Assembly: GCF_014697375.1 (NCBI RefSeq)
Contig: NZ_JACJRS010000017.1
Location: 1-64,000 of the forward strand
From: Phormidium sp. FACHB-1136
GTDB taxonomy: Bacteria; Cyanobacteriota; Cyanobacteriia; Phormidesmidales; Phormidesmidaceae
Direction: 5' to 3'
Length of the DNA stretch: 64,000 nt
Shown here: one piece after another, positions 27,232-36,061 of the stretch
Numbering within the stretch: position 1 is the first letter of the stretch
Layout of the letters: the number at the start of each line of letters is the position of its first letter
Translations under genes and position numbers: made by a program
The notes under the pieces: generated by a model
What the model saw: only the letters and a program-made list of their open reading frames with translations
Told to the model about the DNA's origin: nothing
The model's database searches: none

Positions 27232-30210
27232 ATGATTAGTGCGGTTGTTCCCCCTCGGCCCATCGCTCAGCCTCAACTCCCCCCGGCGGTTCCCGCTGCT
27301 CCAACTTCGGTGCGAGATCGGGCGGCGGCAGGCTATTTCCGCGATTTGGCCCTCTGGCTGAATGAACCCTTAGTGAACCAGGGCATTTTTGTGCAGGTGC
27401 AGGCGGATGATCGACCGGGATGCCTCAAGTTAACTGTGGAATTTGAGCGATCCCCCATTCAGGATCGGCTGACTCGGTTCCTGTGCCATCGCATTTGGCA
27501 GCTCAACTCAGAACTCATTGAGGGCATCTATATCCTGGCTCGTCCGGTGGGGTGGCAGCGGGTGCTCTGGAAACAGCGGATTAAAATTTCTACCCCTGCC
27601 CTGCGCCGCCGACAGGCCAACGAACAACTCACCCAATCGGCGGCTAAGGCTGGATCGCCCCTGCATCAGCCCCTACGAGCCCGTCGGCGACGGAATCAAT
27701 CCCATCAGCTGCTCAGCCAGCGGTTCAAAACCCTGCGAACGGTGATGTTGTCGGGGTCGGCGGTGGCGGCCTTTGTCTTTGGCTGTTTGTTAGAGGTGAT
27801 GGTATCGGGGCCATCGCCCAGCCTGCCGTCCTTCTCGGCTCAGGCTCCAGAGTCGCGGTTGATCTCGGAGGATAGTGCTGCCCTAGAGGGAGGTGCTGGG
27901 GAGGGGAGGGGCACGGCAACGGATACCCCGTTGAGATCCCCTAGCTTGCCCTCCTTTGGCAGTACAGGATCGAGCGCCGAGGTGGGGATTCCGGTCAGTC
28001 GGTCAAGTACGGATGCCGCCGCCCCAGCGGATTCTCCCAGATCCCCCCGCCCCCCCGGTTCGGCCCCACGGCCCTCGGTGGTGGATACGGCCCTAGAACC
28101 CGTGGCCGTGATTCCCCATAACAAGCCCAGTCCAGTGCCCTCGGATCAGGTCACGCTGATCTTTGGCGGCGATATTTCCCTGGACGATCTGAATTTTGAT
28201 CAGCTTGAGGCGGAGGGGGGCTTTTTTGCCGACGTAGAGGAGTACTTTAATGCCGATGTGTCTTTGGTGAACTTGGCGACCCCCATGGCCACCGCCGCCA
28301 CCAGCCTCAATGAAGAATTCCAGCAGCGCACTCGCCCCGAAGCGGCCCGCCTGTTGGCCAACAGCGGCATTGACATGGTTAACCTCACCCACAGCAACCT
28401 AATGCAGTATGGGGCTGAGGGGCTGACGGAAACCCTCACGGCCCTGGATAGCAACGGCCTTTATCGGGTGGGGGCAGGTCGCAATGCCACCGAAGCCCGC
28501 CGCCCAGAGATTTTAGAGGTGAAGGGCAAACGCATTGCCTACCTCAGCTATGCCATGGGGGGGAATAACGCGGCCATCGATACCAGTGCCCTGAAGGAAC
28601 GGGCGGGCAGCGACAATGAAACCGTGGCCCGAGAGCTCGAAAACTTTAAGCGGTCTACGGCTTTTGAGGAACGGGCGGGCTTTAATGCCCAGAATATGCC
28701 GGAAATTGTTCAGGATCTCCAGGCCATTCGCGACCAGGTAGACTGGATTGTGGTGAATTTCCGCTGGGTGGATCACCTGGAGGAAACCCCAAACTTCGTG
28801 CAAACCAACCTGGCCCGCCTCGCCATTGACCAGGGGGCCGATGTAGTGGTGGGCTACCATCCCACCGTCGTCCAGGGTGGGGAAATCTACAAGGGTCGCC
28901 CCATTGCCTATTCCCTGGGAGACTTTGTTTTTAGCCCCGACCAGCCCTTGCAGGATCAGGACTCGGCGGTGCTGAAAGTGGCTCTGAAGGAGGATCAGAT
29001 GCAGGTGGAGTTTGTGCCCGTGCGCATCCGCGCTTCTCTTCCCCAAACCCTCACGGGGGATGACGGACAGGCGGTACTCCAGCGTATCCAAAATGCCTCT
29101 GCCCAGTTTGAAACCCCCCTCAAGTCCTCGGTGGTGCTGGATCTGAAGGCTCCGGCTGTGCCGCCCCCGGAATCCCTGGATCCCAATAGTCCCTTTGTGA
29201 ACCCCGATGCTGAGGACTCCCTGATTCTTGAGGCCGATCCTGCGGTGGACGTGCCTGTGGAAGAGGCTATCAAGGAGGATGGGGATCTTAAGCAGGGGTC
29301 TCCCGGCGACCCTGGGGCAGAGGAAACGCCGACGGATCTCGACAACCAGCCGAGTGATACCCTGGATTTACCCATTCCCGCTGGCGAATCGGGCTTTGAT
29401 CTTCAACAAATTGACCAGGAATTGCAGGAATGGGGGCCTAAGGCCGCACCTAAGGAACAGGAGTTTCGGCCCGTTCCTCAAAACCGTTCCGGGGCTGAGG
29501 ATCCGGATCTAGAGGCCCAGGCCCAGCCGGATCTGTTACAACGACTGCTGGATTCCATTCGGCCCACTCACCCTGATTCATCGGCCATGGCGGATCCCTG
29601 GAGTGACACGGTGCCAGTGGTACCCACCCCAGCCGCCCCGATGCAGGTGGATCCTACCCCCCTGGGTTTACAACCGGAGGCGGAAAAGATGGGTTCTGAA
29701 ATCGATCCCAGGCCCACCGCTGCGACCCCCACGCTACCCTCGAAACCAACCCCAGCGGTGCCGACCGAATCCCCGACTCCCGTTGTTACCGCCGCCCCCA
29801 CGGTAGAGGAAGCGGTGGAGACGGTTCCCGAAGCGGAACTTCCTGGGGAGGACTCCGCTGAGGAGGAGTCCCTTTCGGTGGAGATGGAGAAGGCCATGCC
29901 CGATACCAAGGTGATTCCGCCCCAGGCTGAGCCCTTGGTGGGGCCGCTTAGTTTTGCTGATGACGACTTTGCTGATGACGACTTTGCCGATGACGATGCA
30001 ATCGAAGATCCAGTGGCTTTAGGCAGTGACGTTGTCAGCCAACCTCCCTCATTGGCCGAAGTCTCTGCGACCAATGCCCCAGTCACTAACTCCCCAGTGG
30101 CTGCAATCCCAGAAAGTTCATCACCAACGGTAGTGGCCAGTTCCGCCGAGTCGCTGGCCGGGATTTCGGATTCAGTCAGCCAGATCCCAGCCGCCGAAGC
30201 AACCCCCTAG
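27232..30210 (+). CDS. CapA-family metallophosphatase-like membrane protein
   Basis: A 992-residue protein. Residues about 1-165 are an N-terminal cytoplasmic part. One transmembrane helix follows (about 169-193, MLSGSAVAAFVFGCLLEVMV). A Pro/Ser-rich linker leads to a CapA domain (about 305-600) with TLIFGGDISLDD, SLVNLATPM, the VNFRWVDHLEE region and VVVGYHPTVVQGGEIY. CapA proteins are calcineurin-fold enzymes linked to poly-gamma-glutamate export, although the substrate in cyanobacteria is unknown. The C-terminal 350 residues are acidic and Pro-rich, with a DDDFADDDFADDDA repeat near 910-924. Confidence 0.8.
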   Translation: MISAVVPPRPIAQPQLPPAVPAAPTSVRDRAAAGYFRDLALWLNEPLVNQGIFVQVQADDRPGCLKLTVEFERSPIQDRLTRFLCHRIWQLNSELIEGIYILARPVGWQRVLWKQRIKISTPALRRRQANEQLTQSAAKAGSPLHQPLRARRRRNQSHQLLSQRFKTLRTVMLSGSAVAAFVFGCLLEVMVSGPSPSLPSFSAQAPESRLISEDSAALEGGAGEGRGTATDTPLRSPSLPSFGSTGSSAEVGIPVSRSSTDAAAPADSPRSPRPPGSAPRPSVVDTALEPVAVIPHNKPSPVPSDQVTLIFGGDISLDDLNFDQLEAEGGFFADVEEYFNADVSLVNLATPMATAATSLNEEFQQRTRPEAARLLANSGIDMVNLTHSNLMQYGAEGLTETLTALDSNGLYRVGAGRNATEARRPEILEVKGKRIAYLSYAMGGNNAAIDTSALKERAGSDNETVARELENFKRSTAFEERAGFNAQNMPEIVQDLQAIRDQVDWIVVNFRWVDHLEETPNFVQTNLARLAIDQGADVVVGYHPTVVQGGEIYKGRPIAYSLGDFVFSPDQPLQDQDSAVLKVALKEDQMQVEFVPVRIRASLPQTLTGDDGQAVLQRIQNASAQFETPLKSSVVLDLKAPAVPPPESLDPNSPFVNPDAEDSLILEADPAVDVPVEEAIKEDGDLKQGSPGDPGAEETPTDLDNQPSDTLDLPIPAGESGFDLQQIDQELQEWGPKAAPKEQEFRPVPQNRSGAEDPDLEAQAQPDLLQRLLDSIRPTHPDSSAMADPWSDTVPVVPTPAAPMQVDPTPLGLQPEAEKMGSEIDPRPTAATPTLPSKPTPAVPTESPTPVVTAAPTVEEAVETVPEAELPGEDSAEEESLSVEMEKAMPDTKVIPPQAEPLVGPLSFADDDFADDDFADDDAIEDPVALGSDVVSQPPSLAEVSATNAPVTNSPVAAIPESSSPTVVASSAESLAGISDSVSQIPAAEATP

Positions 30211-30581
30211 GGAAAACGGCAGACAACTCGACCTAGGAGGCAGGCGAGGGGCACCTGCCCAAAGGTGCGGCTGTCGGTGCTGGCGGCTCGATTTACGCCT
30301 TGGAGGAAGCAGCCCTGGACATCCACCGACACGACCTCCTTGATGAGGCGCAATTCGGGCTGTTGGGGGTGATGGGCCACCACCAAATCCCCTGGTTGGG
30401 GAGGTGTGTGGCGGTAGGCGGTGGGGTCGATCAGCACCTCCTCCCCAGGGATGAGTAGGGGACGCATGGAGTCTCCGGTGACGCGAAACCGTTGCCGTCG
30501 CCGCAACATCCAGAGCCCCACGTCCATCAGGTGACTGGATCGTAGGGTGTGGGGCAGGGGGGACAGGTCAGGGTTAACCAT
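30207..30581 (-). CDS. sodX: Nickel-type superoxide dismutase maturation protease (S26 family)
   Basis: A small signal-peptidase-like protease, about 124 residues from the ATG at 30581. It has the catalytic Ser38 in RVTGDSMRPLL and the Lys81 in LRLIKEVV, the Ser/Lys dyad of family S26. Proteases of this type remove the N-terminal extension of Ni-SOD so that His1 can bind nickel. The sodN gene lies directly upstream on the same strand, which supports this role. A longer start at 30743 would add 54 residues without family character. The stop overlaps the end of the CapA-like gene by four bases, tail to tail. Confidence 0.85.
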   Translation of the reverse strand: MVNPDLSPLPHTLRSSHLMDVGLWMLRRRQRFRVTGDSMRPLLIPGEEVLIDPTAYRHTPPQPGDLVVAHHPQQPELRLIKEVVSVDVQGCFLQGVNRAASTDSRTFGQVPLACLLGRVVCRFP

Positions 30582-30766
30582 GGCGGTGCAACCACTCACG
30601 AACCATCTAACGTCAACGCTATTGGGGCCAAGGTGTTGGGCAACGTCCAACCTTGAATGGCCGATAAAAATACCCAGGGTGCAACAGCGGCATCCCTGGG
30701 TGACGTTTGGGGCATGGATGATGGGAATGCCCCAGGAGGCCATCGCCGCCTGACGATGGGTGGGAG

Positions 30767-31240
30767 TTAGCTGGCGGTGAACCAGGCCACATCGCGGTTC
30801 TTGGTGGCCCAGAACATGCCGTGGATTTTTTGGATGGCTTCCATCAGTTCAGCGGCGTGTTGGGCGCTCACTTCGACCTTGCAGGCCGAGCAGAGTTTAG
30901 CAGCCTTCCAGAAGGTATCGTGGAGGTCGGGGAACTGCTCTAGGTGTACGGGCTTGAAGTAGTCCGTCCAGAGGATCAGCAGTTCTTCCTTCGCCAGGTG
31001 GGCCTGCTCTTCTTTGATGGCGCTGTAGCGAGCAAAGGTGTTGTGGTAGGCCACGGCAGCGGCCTTGTCGCCGGGGGCGGGTAGTTCGAGATCCAGCAGC
31101 TTTTTGGTCATCGACACCACAGCCTCGGCAGCCACTCGCGCCGAGGAGGGGTCGTAAACGCCGCAGGGGCCGTCGCAGTGGGCATGAACTTCGGCAGCGG
31201 GGAAGCGGGCTTGGAACTGGGAAATGACTTGTTTCAGCAT
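30767..31240 (-). CDS. sodN: Nickel superoxide dismutase
   Basis: Dismutates superoxide with a nickel centre. The 157-residue product carries a 20-residue propeptide followed by the nickel hook HCDGPCGVYDP (His21, Cys22, Cys26), which becomes the mature N terminus. The rest is a four-helix-bundle sequence with the conserved EEQAHLAKEELLILWTDYFK. The maturation protease gene sodX follows 185 bp downstream on the same strand. A GGTTAACC palindrome lies 41 bp upstream of the start. Confidence 0.95.
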   Translation of the reverse strand: MLKQVISQFQARFPAAEVHAHCDGPCGVYDPSSARVAAEAVVSMTKKLLDLELPAPGDKAAAVAYHNTFARYSAIKEEQAHLAKEELLILWTDYFKPVHLEQFPDLHDTFWKAAKLCSACKVEVSAQHAAELMEAIQKIHGMFWATKNRDVAWFTAS

Positions 31241-31280
31241 GATGACGTCCGATTGTGATTGCGTCTTTGCAGTTATTGAG

Positions 31281-31288
31281 GGTTAACC
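31281..31288. promoter_or_regulatory. Candidate operator GGTTAACC upstream of sodN
   Basis: An 8-bp palindrome inside AGGGTTAACCCT, 41 bp before the sodN start. The same GGTTAACC occurs at 30572-30579, overlapping the sodX start codon. The binding protein is unknown and short palindromes can be chance. Confidence 0.3.
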
Positions 31289-31526
31289 CTTGGGAACCCT
31301 AACCCTAGACCTCAGCCAGAATGACCCATCGGTATCATCCTAGGTTTAACCCTGGCTGGGTCAATATCCCAATGGGGGGGAGGGGGATTAACCACTCCAT
31401 TCTTATAGCTATTGGGTGTCTTGTGCAACTAACCCATCGTTTCCTGGGGCCATTCCCGGATTGAGTCCCCCATCATTCGTCTCTAGAATGGTGCATTGCC
31501 CCCAGATTGGCGAATCCCTAGGTTTG

Positions 31527-31561
31527 TGGCCAAGTCTGTGGCCAACCCACAGACTTGGCCA
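31527..31561. repeat. Perfect 15-bp hairpin between divergent genes
   Basis: TGGCCAAGTCTGTGG (31527-31541), a 5-nt loop and the exact complement (31547-31561) end 56 bases before the nuclease ATG. Neither neighbour is transcribed toward it from the far side, so it is not an ordinary terminator. Confidence 0.6.
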
Positions 31562-31617
31562 TGGCCCAAGGCTATCGCTAGATCCACCGTCAGACCACTA
31601 TCCCTGGGTATATCAAT

Positions 31618-32631
31618 ATGAGCAAACTGGAAAAATCAATGGCACCCCCTTGGATGCGGGGACTCGTTCTGGCGGTGATGGGGTTGAGTTTGGCCAGTTG
31701 CGGGCTGCTACCGACCCTGGAGGTACGGGAGGTGGCCGACTTGCCGCCCTGCGTAGATGACCGCTGCCATTGTGGCGATTTTCTTTCCCAGGCCCAGGCC
31801 CAGAGGGTGCTCGATGCTCTGCCGAGGGATCCCCATGGCCTGGATGGCGATGGCAATGGCCGCGCCTGTGAGGCGTTACCTGCGGCCCCGCCCCCCATGG
31901 ATCCCCCGGTGCCGCTATCGAGCAACCCGCACCTAGTCTTGGGCAACCCCAGCCATGCGGGCACCACCAACCCCAACAACTACCTCCTAGAACGGCCCCA
32001 ATACGCCCTGTCCTACAGTCGAGATCGCAAGATTCTCAACTGGGCGAGTTGGCAGGTCAGCGCCGACTGGCTGGGGCAGGTCAGCCGCCAGGATGACTTC
32101 CGCCCCGATGGTTCGCTGCCCCAAGGGTTTTACCAGGTTACCCCCACCGACTATCGCGGCAGTGGCTACGACCGAGGCCACATCGTGCCATCGGGGGATC
32201 GCACCAACACCGTGCGGGATAATAGCGCCACCTTTTTGATGACCAACATCATTCCCCAAACCCCAGAAAATAACCGTGGCCCCTGGCGCGAACTGGAGGA
32301 CTATGGTCGCGACCGAGTGTATCAGTACGACGACCAGATCCATATTTTCGCCGGAGCCTATGGCCAGCGGGGCACCGTGGGCAGTCGGACTATCGTGGTG
32401 CCCTCGCGGCTTTGGAAAATCATCCTGGTTTACGACCGCCTGCCGGAGGGTGGCCTGGGCCTTAGCCCCGACAGCCCCGTGATCGCCGTGGATATGCCAA
32501 ATCGCAACGACCTCGACGCCGATTGGCAACGCTACCGCACGACCATCCACCGCATCGAATTGGCCACGGGCTACCGATTCCTCGACCATCTCCCCGCCGA
32601 CCTGCAAGCCCATCTAAAGCAGACTCCGTAA
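31618..32631 (+). CDS. Lipoprotein DNA/RNA non-specific endonuclease with excalibur-like domain
   Basis: A 337-residue exported nuclease. The signal sequence ends in a lipobox, LASC with Cys28, predicting membrane attachment. Residues about 45-90 form a Cys-containing excalibur-like calcium-binding region with LDGDGNGRACE. The NucA/endonuclease G domain follows with the catalytic YDRGHIVPSGDR motif (His about 188) and the metal-binding Asn in MTNIIPQTPENNRGPW. It probably degrades external nucleic acid for nutrition or DNA processing. It resembles cyanobacterial NucA, but I do not assign the symbol. Confidence 0.9.
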   Translation: MSKLEKSMAPPWMRGLVLAVMGLSLASCGLLPTLEVREVADLPPCVDDRCHCGDFLSQAQAQRVLDALPRDPHGLDGDGNGRACEALPAAPPPMDPPVPLSSNPHLVLGNPSHAGTTNPNNYLLERPQYALSYSRDRKILNWASWQVSADWLGQVSRQDDFRPDGSLPQGFYQVTPTDYRGSGYDRGHIVPSGDRTNTVRDNSATFLMTNIIPQTPENNRGPWRELEDYGRDRVYQYDDQIHIFAGAYGQRGTVGSRTIVVPSRLWKIILVYDRLPEGGLGLSPDSPVIAVDMPNRNDLDADWQRYRTTIHRIELATGYRFLDHLPADLQAHLKQTP

Positions 32632-33062
32632 CCTCCAGGGGATCCCATCGGGGGCACAGATGGACTAGGATCGCCAAGTAGCCCCAACCACGCCAGCCGG
32701 GATGGGCGTCAATTCCTGAGAAAACCCTTATAATTGTAAGAATGGTTCACTCAATCAAACGGCCTATAGTTTGCCTATCATCTCTATATCTTGACTTTGT
32801 CCTTTACGGTACTGTTTATACCAGGACGAGCGGTCACCGTATTGGTGGATAGCTTTTCTGGCTAAGAATCGCTACACTGCTAAGCCTAGCTTTGCAGCCG
32901 ACTCCAGACCACTTTGGGGTCTCTATCTCCGGTGATAAATCCTAGTGATTTACTTGGCACACCTCAAGGATGCCAAGCTGGTAGCATCTGCCTTCCTCCG
33001 GTGCATTTCTGGGTTCGCTATCCATCAAACTTCTTAAAACGTTAGATTATTCTGAATTTGTT
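32632..33062. other. Leader region of labA-like gene with three stem-loops
   Basis: The 431-bp stretch contains an AT-rich promoter-like part (about 32725-32830). Three short stems follow: AGACC/GGTCT at 32906-32922, AAATC/GATTT at 32937-32951 and CTTGGCA/TGCCAAG at 32953-32977. It could be a structured 5' leader; no riboswitch class was recognised. Confidence 0.35.
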
Positions 33063-33587
33063 ATGTCTCATAACCATGGTCGCAAGCGTCTTTCCATCTT
33101 TGTGGATGGCAACAATATGTTCTATGCCCAGCAAAAAAATGGCTGGTTTTTTGACCCTAAGCGCGTTCTAGAATATTTCCTGGGCTTGGAGGGAGGGGCG
33201 ACCCTAGTCAATGCCTTTTGGTATACAGGGTTGAAGGATCCCCAGGATCAGCGTGGTTTCCGCGATGCCTTGATTAGTCTGGGCTATACGGTGCGCACTA
33301 AAATCCTCAAGGAATACTACGACGACACCTCTGGTCGCTATTCCCAAAAGGCCAACCTCGATATTGAAATTGCCATTGATATGTTCAATACCGTCGATCA
33401 GTACGATGAAGTGGTGCTGTTCAGTGGCGATGGTGATTTTGAACGGGCCATAGAACTGCTGCGATCCAAAAGTACCCACATCACCGTGGTGTCTACGGAG
33501 GGCATGATTGCCCGCGAACTGCGTAATGCCACCGACCGCTACATCGATCTGAACGATGTCCGAAAATATATCGAAAAAGACTACTGA
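33063..33587 (+). CDS. LabA-like NYN-domain protein
   Basis: A 174-residue PIN-like NYN (DUF88) protein. The acidic catalytic residues are visible in LSIFVDGNNMFY (Asp15), the ANLDIEIAIDMF block and LFSGDGDFERAIELL. Family members are putative ribonucleases; LabA in Synechococcus acts in output of the circadian clock, but this protein's role is unknown. After the TGA stop at 33585 the same frame continues open for 36 coding-like codons, a Pro-rich basic tail ending RPPKLAPKRPQR, to TAG at 33696. The tail may have been lost by a nonsense change or be reached by readthrough. Confidence 0.85.
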   Translation: MSHNHGRKRLSIFVDGNNMFYAQQKNGWFFDPKRVLEYFLGLEGGATLVNAFWYTGLKDPQDQRGFRDALISLGYTVRTKILKEYYDDTSGRYSQKANLDIEIAIDMFNTVDQYDEVVLFSGDGDFERAIELLRSKSTHITVVSTEGMIARELRNATDRYIDLNDVRKYIEKDY

Positions 33588-33698
33588 CTGACCACGCCCT
33601 CCGAAGAGGTGGTCTCAGAACCCCCTAATGTTTCCGCTCCGGCTAATGTGCCCTCACCTCGCCCGCCCAAACTGGCCCCTAAGCGCCCCCAGCGGTAG
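33588..33698 (+). other. In-frame extension after the labA-like stop codon
   Basis: Thirty-six sense codons in the same frame directly follow TGA-CTG and read as a Pro/Ser/Lys-rich tail. Pro-rich basic tails are common in this family. UGA followed by CU is a context known to favour readthrough in some systems; here this is only an inference. Confidence 0.4.
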
Positions 33699-33731
33699 CC
33701 CCATCAACGCCAAGAATACCGGGTAGAGAAC

Positions 33732-34358
33732 TTAGCCATCCTCCAGCAATCGGCTGTCGATATCCTCTAGGTCGGGAAAATCGGCTAAGCCCATGTCGTC
33801 CTCAACGGCTAGACGTTGGCCATCATCGGCATCGAAGGGGAAGACAATGGCGGGCAATCCGGCTCCGTTTAGCCCCTTGAGAATCCGTTCTGGGGTCTCT
33901 GGGAACAGCACAAACAGCGGGTAGCTGGTTTCGCTGCCGTCGTTGAGCAAGTAATGGTAGCGCTGGGGCAGTAGCCACTCATAGCCCCGGTCGGTCAGGA
34001 TTTGGGTGTGTCGCCAGCGCAGCAGCAGGTCAGAAAAGTCCTCCTGGGGGCGATGGATGAAGACAAAAATTTCTACTCCGGTTTTAATCCTCCATTCTGG
34101 GTCACACATCAGCAGCCCCACATCGCAGGGCAAGGTCACCACCGATCCGGCTTCCATCGCCTCCCCGTGGAGGTTGAGATGCACCGACTCCCGCACCCGC
34201 ACATTGGGCAGGGGCAGAGTGACAATGCTGTCCTGGGGGCGGCGCAGACTCGGCACCACCTCCATATAAGGACGGTGACGCTTCAGCAGTTCCAAGGCTC
34301 CCGTATGGTCGGTGCAGGTGCTGAGCAGGCTTTCGTACTGAATGGATTTAATGGCCAT
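33732..34358 (-). CDS. Conserved hypothetical protein
   Basis: A 208-residue soluble protein starting MAIKSIQYESLLSTCTDHTG. It has no signal peptide or membrane helix. Sequence blocks include LPLPNVRVRESVHLNLHGE and LLLRWRHTQILTDRGYEWLL, and the C terminus is acidic. I do not recognise a named domain; coding character is clear and the start ATG at 34358 is preferred to longer frames with repetitive MAQG sequence. It is divergent from rpsD. Confidence 0.7.
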   Translation of the reverse strand: MAIKSIQYESLLSTCTDHTGALELLKRHRPYMEVVPSLRRPQDSIVTLPLPNVRVRESVHLNLHGEAMEAGSVVTLPCDVGLLMCDPEWRIKTGVEIFVFIHRPQEDFSDLLLRWRHTQILTDRGYEWLLPQRYHYLLNDGSETSYPLFVLFPETPERILKGLNGAGLPAIVFPFDADDGQRLAVEDDMGLADFPDLEDIDSRLLEDG

Positions 34359-34697
34359 AGCACTGTTCTCATGGGAAAAGCTACCCTGGGCCATGCCACC
34401 CTGGGCCATCGGGCGTTGTTCTTTTACCATAGCTTGTCCTACCGCCCTCTGCCCCACCCCCGCACCCCGTTAATCTAGCTATCCAGGCGATCCGTCGCCG
34501 TGGAGACCGGGCTAGAGGCATAGGGTGGCAGGCTCATCGGGAAGCCAAAATCTCTTGGGTGGGTGCACCGCTGTACACCCAAGAGATTTTGGCTTCAGGG
34601 AATTCAGGGGCTGGGCTATTGCTTTGAGTCAGATAGCAGGTTAAAATGATAGCTTTGGAATTCTTCCAAGCCTGATTTTTTCGGAGAGTAAACGTTT
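34359..34697. other. Divergent intergenic region upstream of rpsD
   Basis: It holds the long hairpin at 34541-34596 and the rpsD ribosome binding site GGAG at 34683-34686. Nothing else is recognised. Confidence 0.5.
34541..34596. repeat. Perfect 21-bp inverted repeat upstream of rpsD
   Basis: The left arm GAAGCCAAAATCTCTTGGGT continues one more G to 34561, and the right arm at 34576-34596 is its exact complement. The 14-nt loop contains GGTGCACC, itself a palindrome. It ends 101 bases before the rpsD start. It could be a small transposable element, an autogenous leader or an RNA gene. Confidence 0.65.
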
Positions 34698-35306
34698 ATG
34701 GCGCGATATCGCGGTGCCCGTCTACGGGTCGTTCGGCGGTTGGGTGAGTTGCCGGGACTGTCCCGCAAAACGCCCCGTAAGGCTAACCCCCCTGGGCAAC
34801 ATGGCCAAGACCGCAAGAAAAAGTCTGAATACGGCATTCGTCTTGAAGAAAAGCAAAAGCTACGGTTTAACTACGGGTTAACCGAAAAGCAACTGCTCCG
34901 CTACGTGAAAAAGGCTCGTCGGGCCGGGGGTTCCACCGGGCTGGTGATCCTACAACTGCTGGAAATGCGGTTGGACAATACCATTTTCCGTCTGGGTTTT
35001 GGCCCCACCATACCTTCGGCACGGCAAATCGTCAACCATGGCCACATCTGCGTCAATGGTCGTGTGGTTAGCATTCCCAGCTACCAGTGTCGCTCCGGCG
35101 ATGTGATTACCGTGCGGGATCGCGATGCGTCTAAGAAACTGGTGGAAGCGAACCTAGAGTTCCCTGGTTTGGCCAACGTTCCTAACCACCTAGAACTCGA
35201 CAAGGCAAAACTAACCGCTAAGGTGAATGGGGTGATCGAGCGCGAGTGGGTTGCCCTCAACATCAACGAACTGCTGGTGGTGGAATACTACTCTCGCAAA
35301 GCCTAA
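34698..35306 (+). CDS. rpsD: 30S ribosomal protein S4
   Basis: A 202-residue primary 16S rRNA-binding protein. It starts [20 protein letters not shown], as in other cyanobacterial S4 proteins. It contains the S4 RNA-binding domain at about residues 92-155 ([20 protein letters not shown] and [15 protein letters not shown]). It is a stand-alone gene, as usual in cyanobacteria, followed by a strong terminator. Confidence 0.97.
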   Translation: MARYRGARLRVVRRLGELPGLSRKTPRKANPPGQHGQDRKKKSEYGIRLEEKQKLRFNYGLTEKQLLRYVKKARRAGGSTGLVILQLLEMRLDNTIFRLGFGPTIPSARQIVNHGHICVNGRVVSIPSYQCRSGDVITVRDRDASKKLVEANLEFPGLANVPNHLELDKAKLTAKVNGVIEREWVALNINELLVVEYYSRKA

Positions 35307-35402
35307 TGGCTGCTGGCTTTCGAGACCGTTTTGGCTGCTGGCTGATAGATTCGATAAACCCTATCACTTACCGCCCATAACGAACTTACTCTTACCTTTC
35401 CT

Positions 35403-35437
35403 AGCCCCCTGGTCCGTCAGCCAAGGGGCTATTTTTA
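35403..35437 (+). terminator. Rho-independent terminator after rpsD
   Basis: AGCCCC-C-TGG, an 8-nt loop, then CCA-A-GGGGCT followed by ATTTTTAT. It is placed about 100 bp after the rpsD stop. Confidence 0.8.
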
Positions 35438-35473
35438 TGGATAGTTGTTGTGAGTTAAGCGGTGAATCAGATC

Positions 35474-36010
35474 ATGGATGACGTACTGAATTTTTGGTTT
35501 AAAGAGATTCAACCCCAACAGTGGTGGACGGTGAAACCCGAATTTGATGCTCTGTTGCGGGGGCGGTTTCTGGATTTGCTGCAACGGGCCTCGGCGGGGG
35601 AATTGTTTTCTTGGCGTCGCACCGCCGCTGGACAGTTGGCGGAAATCATTGTGCTAGACCAGTTTTCCCGCCATATCTACCGCCACACGCCCCAAGCCTT
35701 TGCCCAGGACGCCATGGCCCTCGTGCTATCCCAAGAGGCCGTTGCCGCCGGAGCGCTGGCGGCACTGGCCGATCCCATGGAGCGAACTTTTTTACTGATG
35801 CCCTATATGCACAGTGAATCCAAGCTGATCCACGCCCAGGCCGAGCCGCTGTTTGAGGCCCACACCCCCGCCGACAACCTAGACTTTGAGCAACGACATC
35901 GGGCGATTATTGACCGCTTTGGGCGCTATCCCCACCGCAATCACAGTTTGGGCCGTCCCTCCACCGAGGAGGAAATTGAGTTTCTCAAGCAGCCCGGATC
36001 GCGATTTTAG
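35474..36010 (+). CDS. DUF924-family protein
   Basis: A 178-residue helical protein of family DUF924. Typical features are VLNFWFKEIQPQQWW near the N terminus, LAEIIVLDQFSRHIYR in the middle, LMPYMHSESKLIHAQ and the terminal FGRYPHRNHSLGRPSTEEE. The fold is TPR-like and the function is unknown. A GTG twelve bases upstream is an alternative start. The gene is followed after 51 bp by the aspartoacylase-like gene. Confidence 0.85.
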   Translation: MDDVLNFWFKEIQPQQWWTVKPEFDALLRGRFLDLLQRASAGELFSWRRTAAGQLAEIIVLDQFSRHIYRHTPQAFAQDAMALVLSQEAVAAGALAALADPMERTFLLMPYMHSESKLIHAQAEPLFEAHTPADNLDFEQRHRAIIDRFGRYPHRNHSLGRPSTEEEIEFLKQPGSRF

Positions 36011-36061
36011 CCGCCCATCCCCTGACCTCCATCTCGCATCTACCGTTTCTTTGGAATAGCC

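Larger units (their letters stand above)
31241..31617. other. Divergent intergenic region, sodN and nuclease
   Basis: The 377-bp stretch holds a GGTTAACC palindrome at 31281-31288, partial copies near 31343 and 31386, and a long hairpin at 31527-31561. No gene is seen. Confidence 0.5.
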
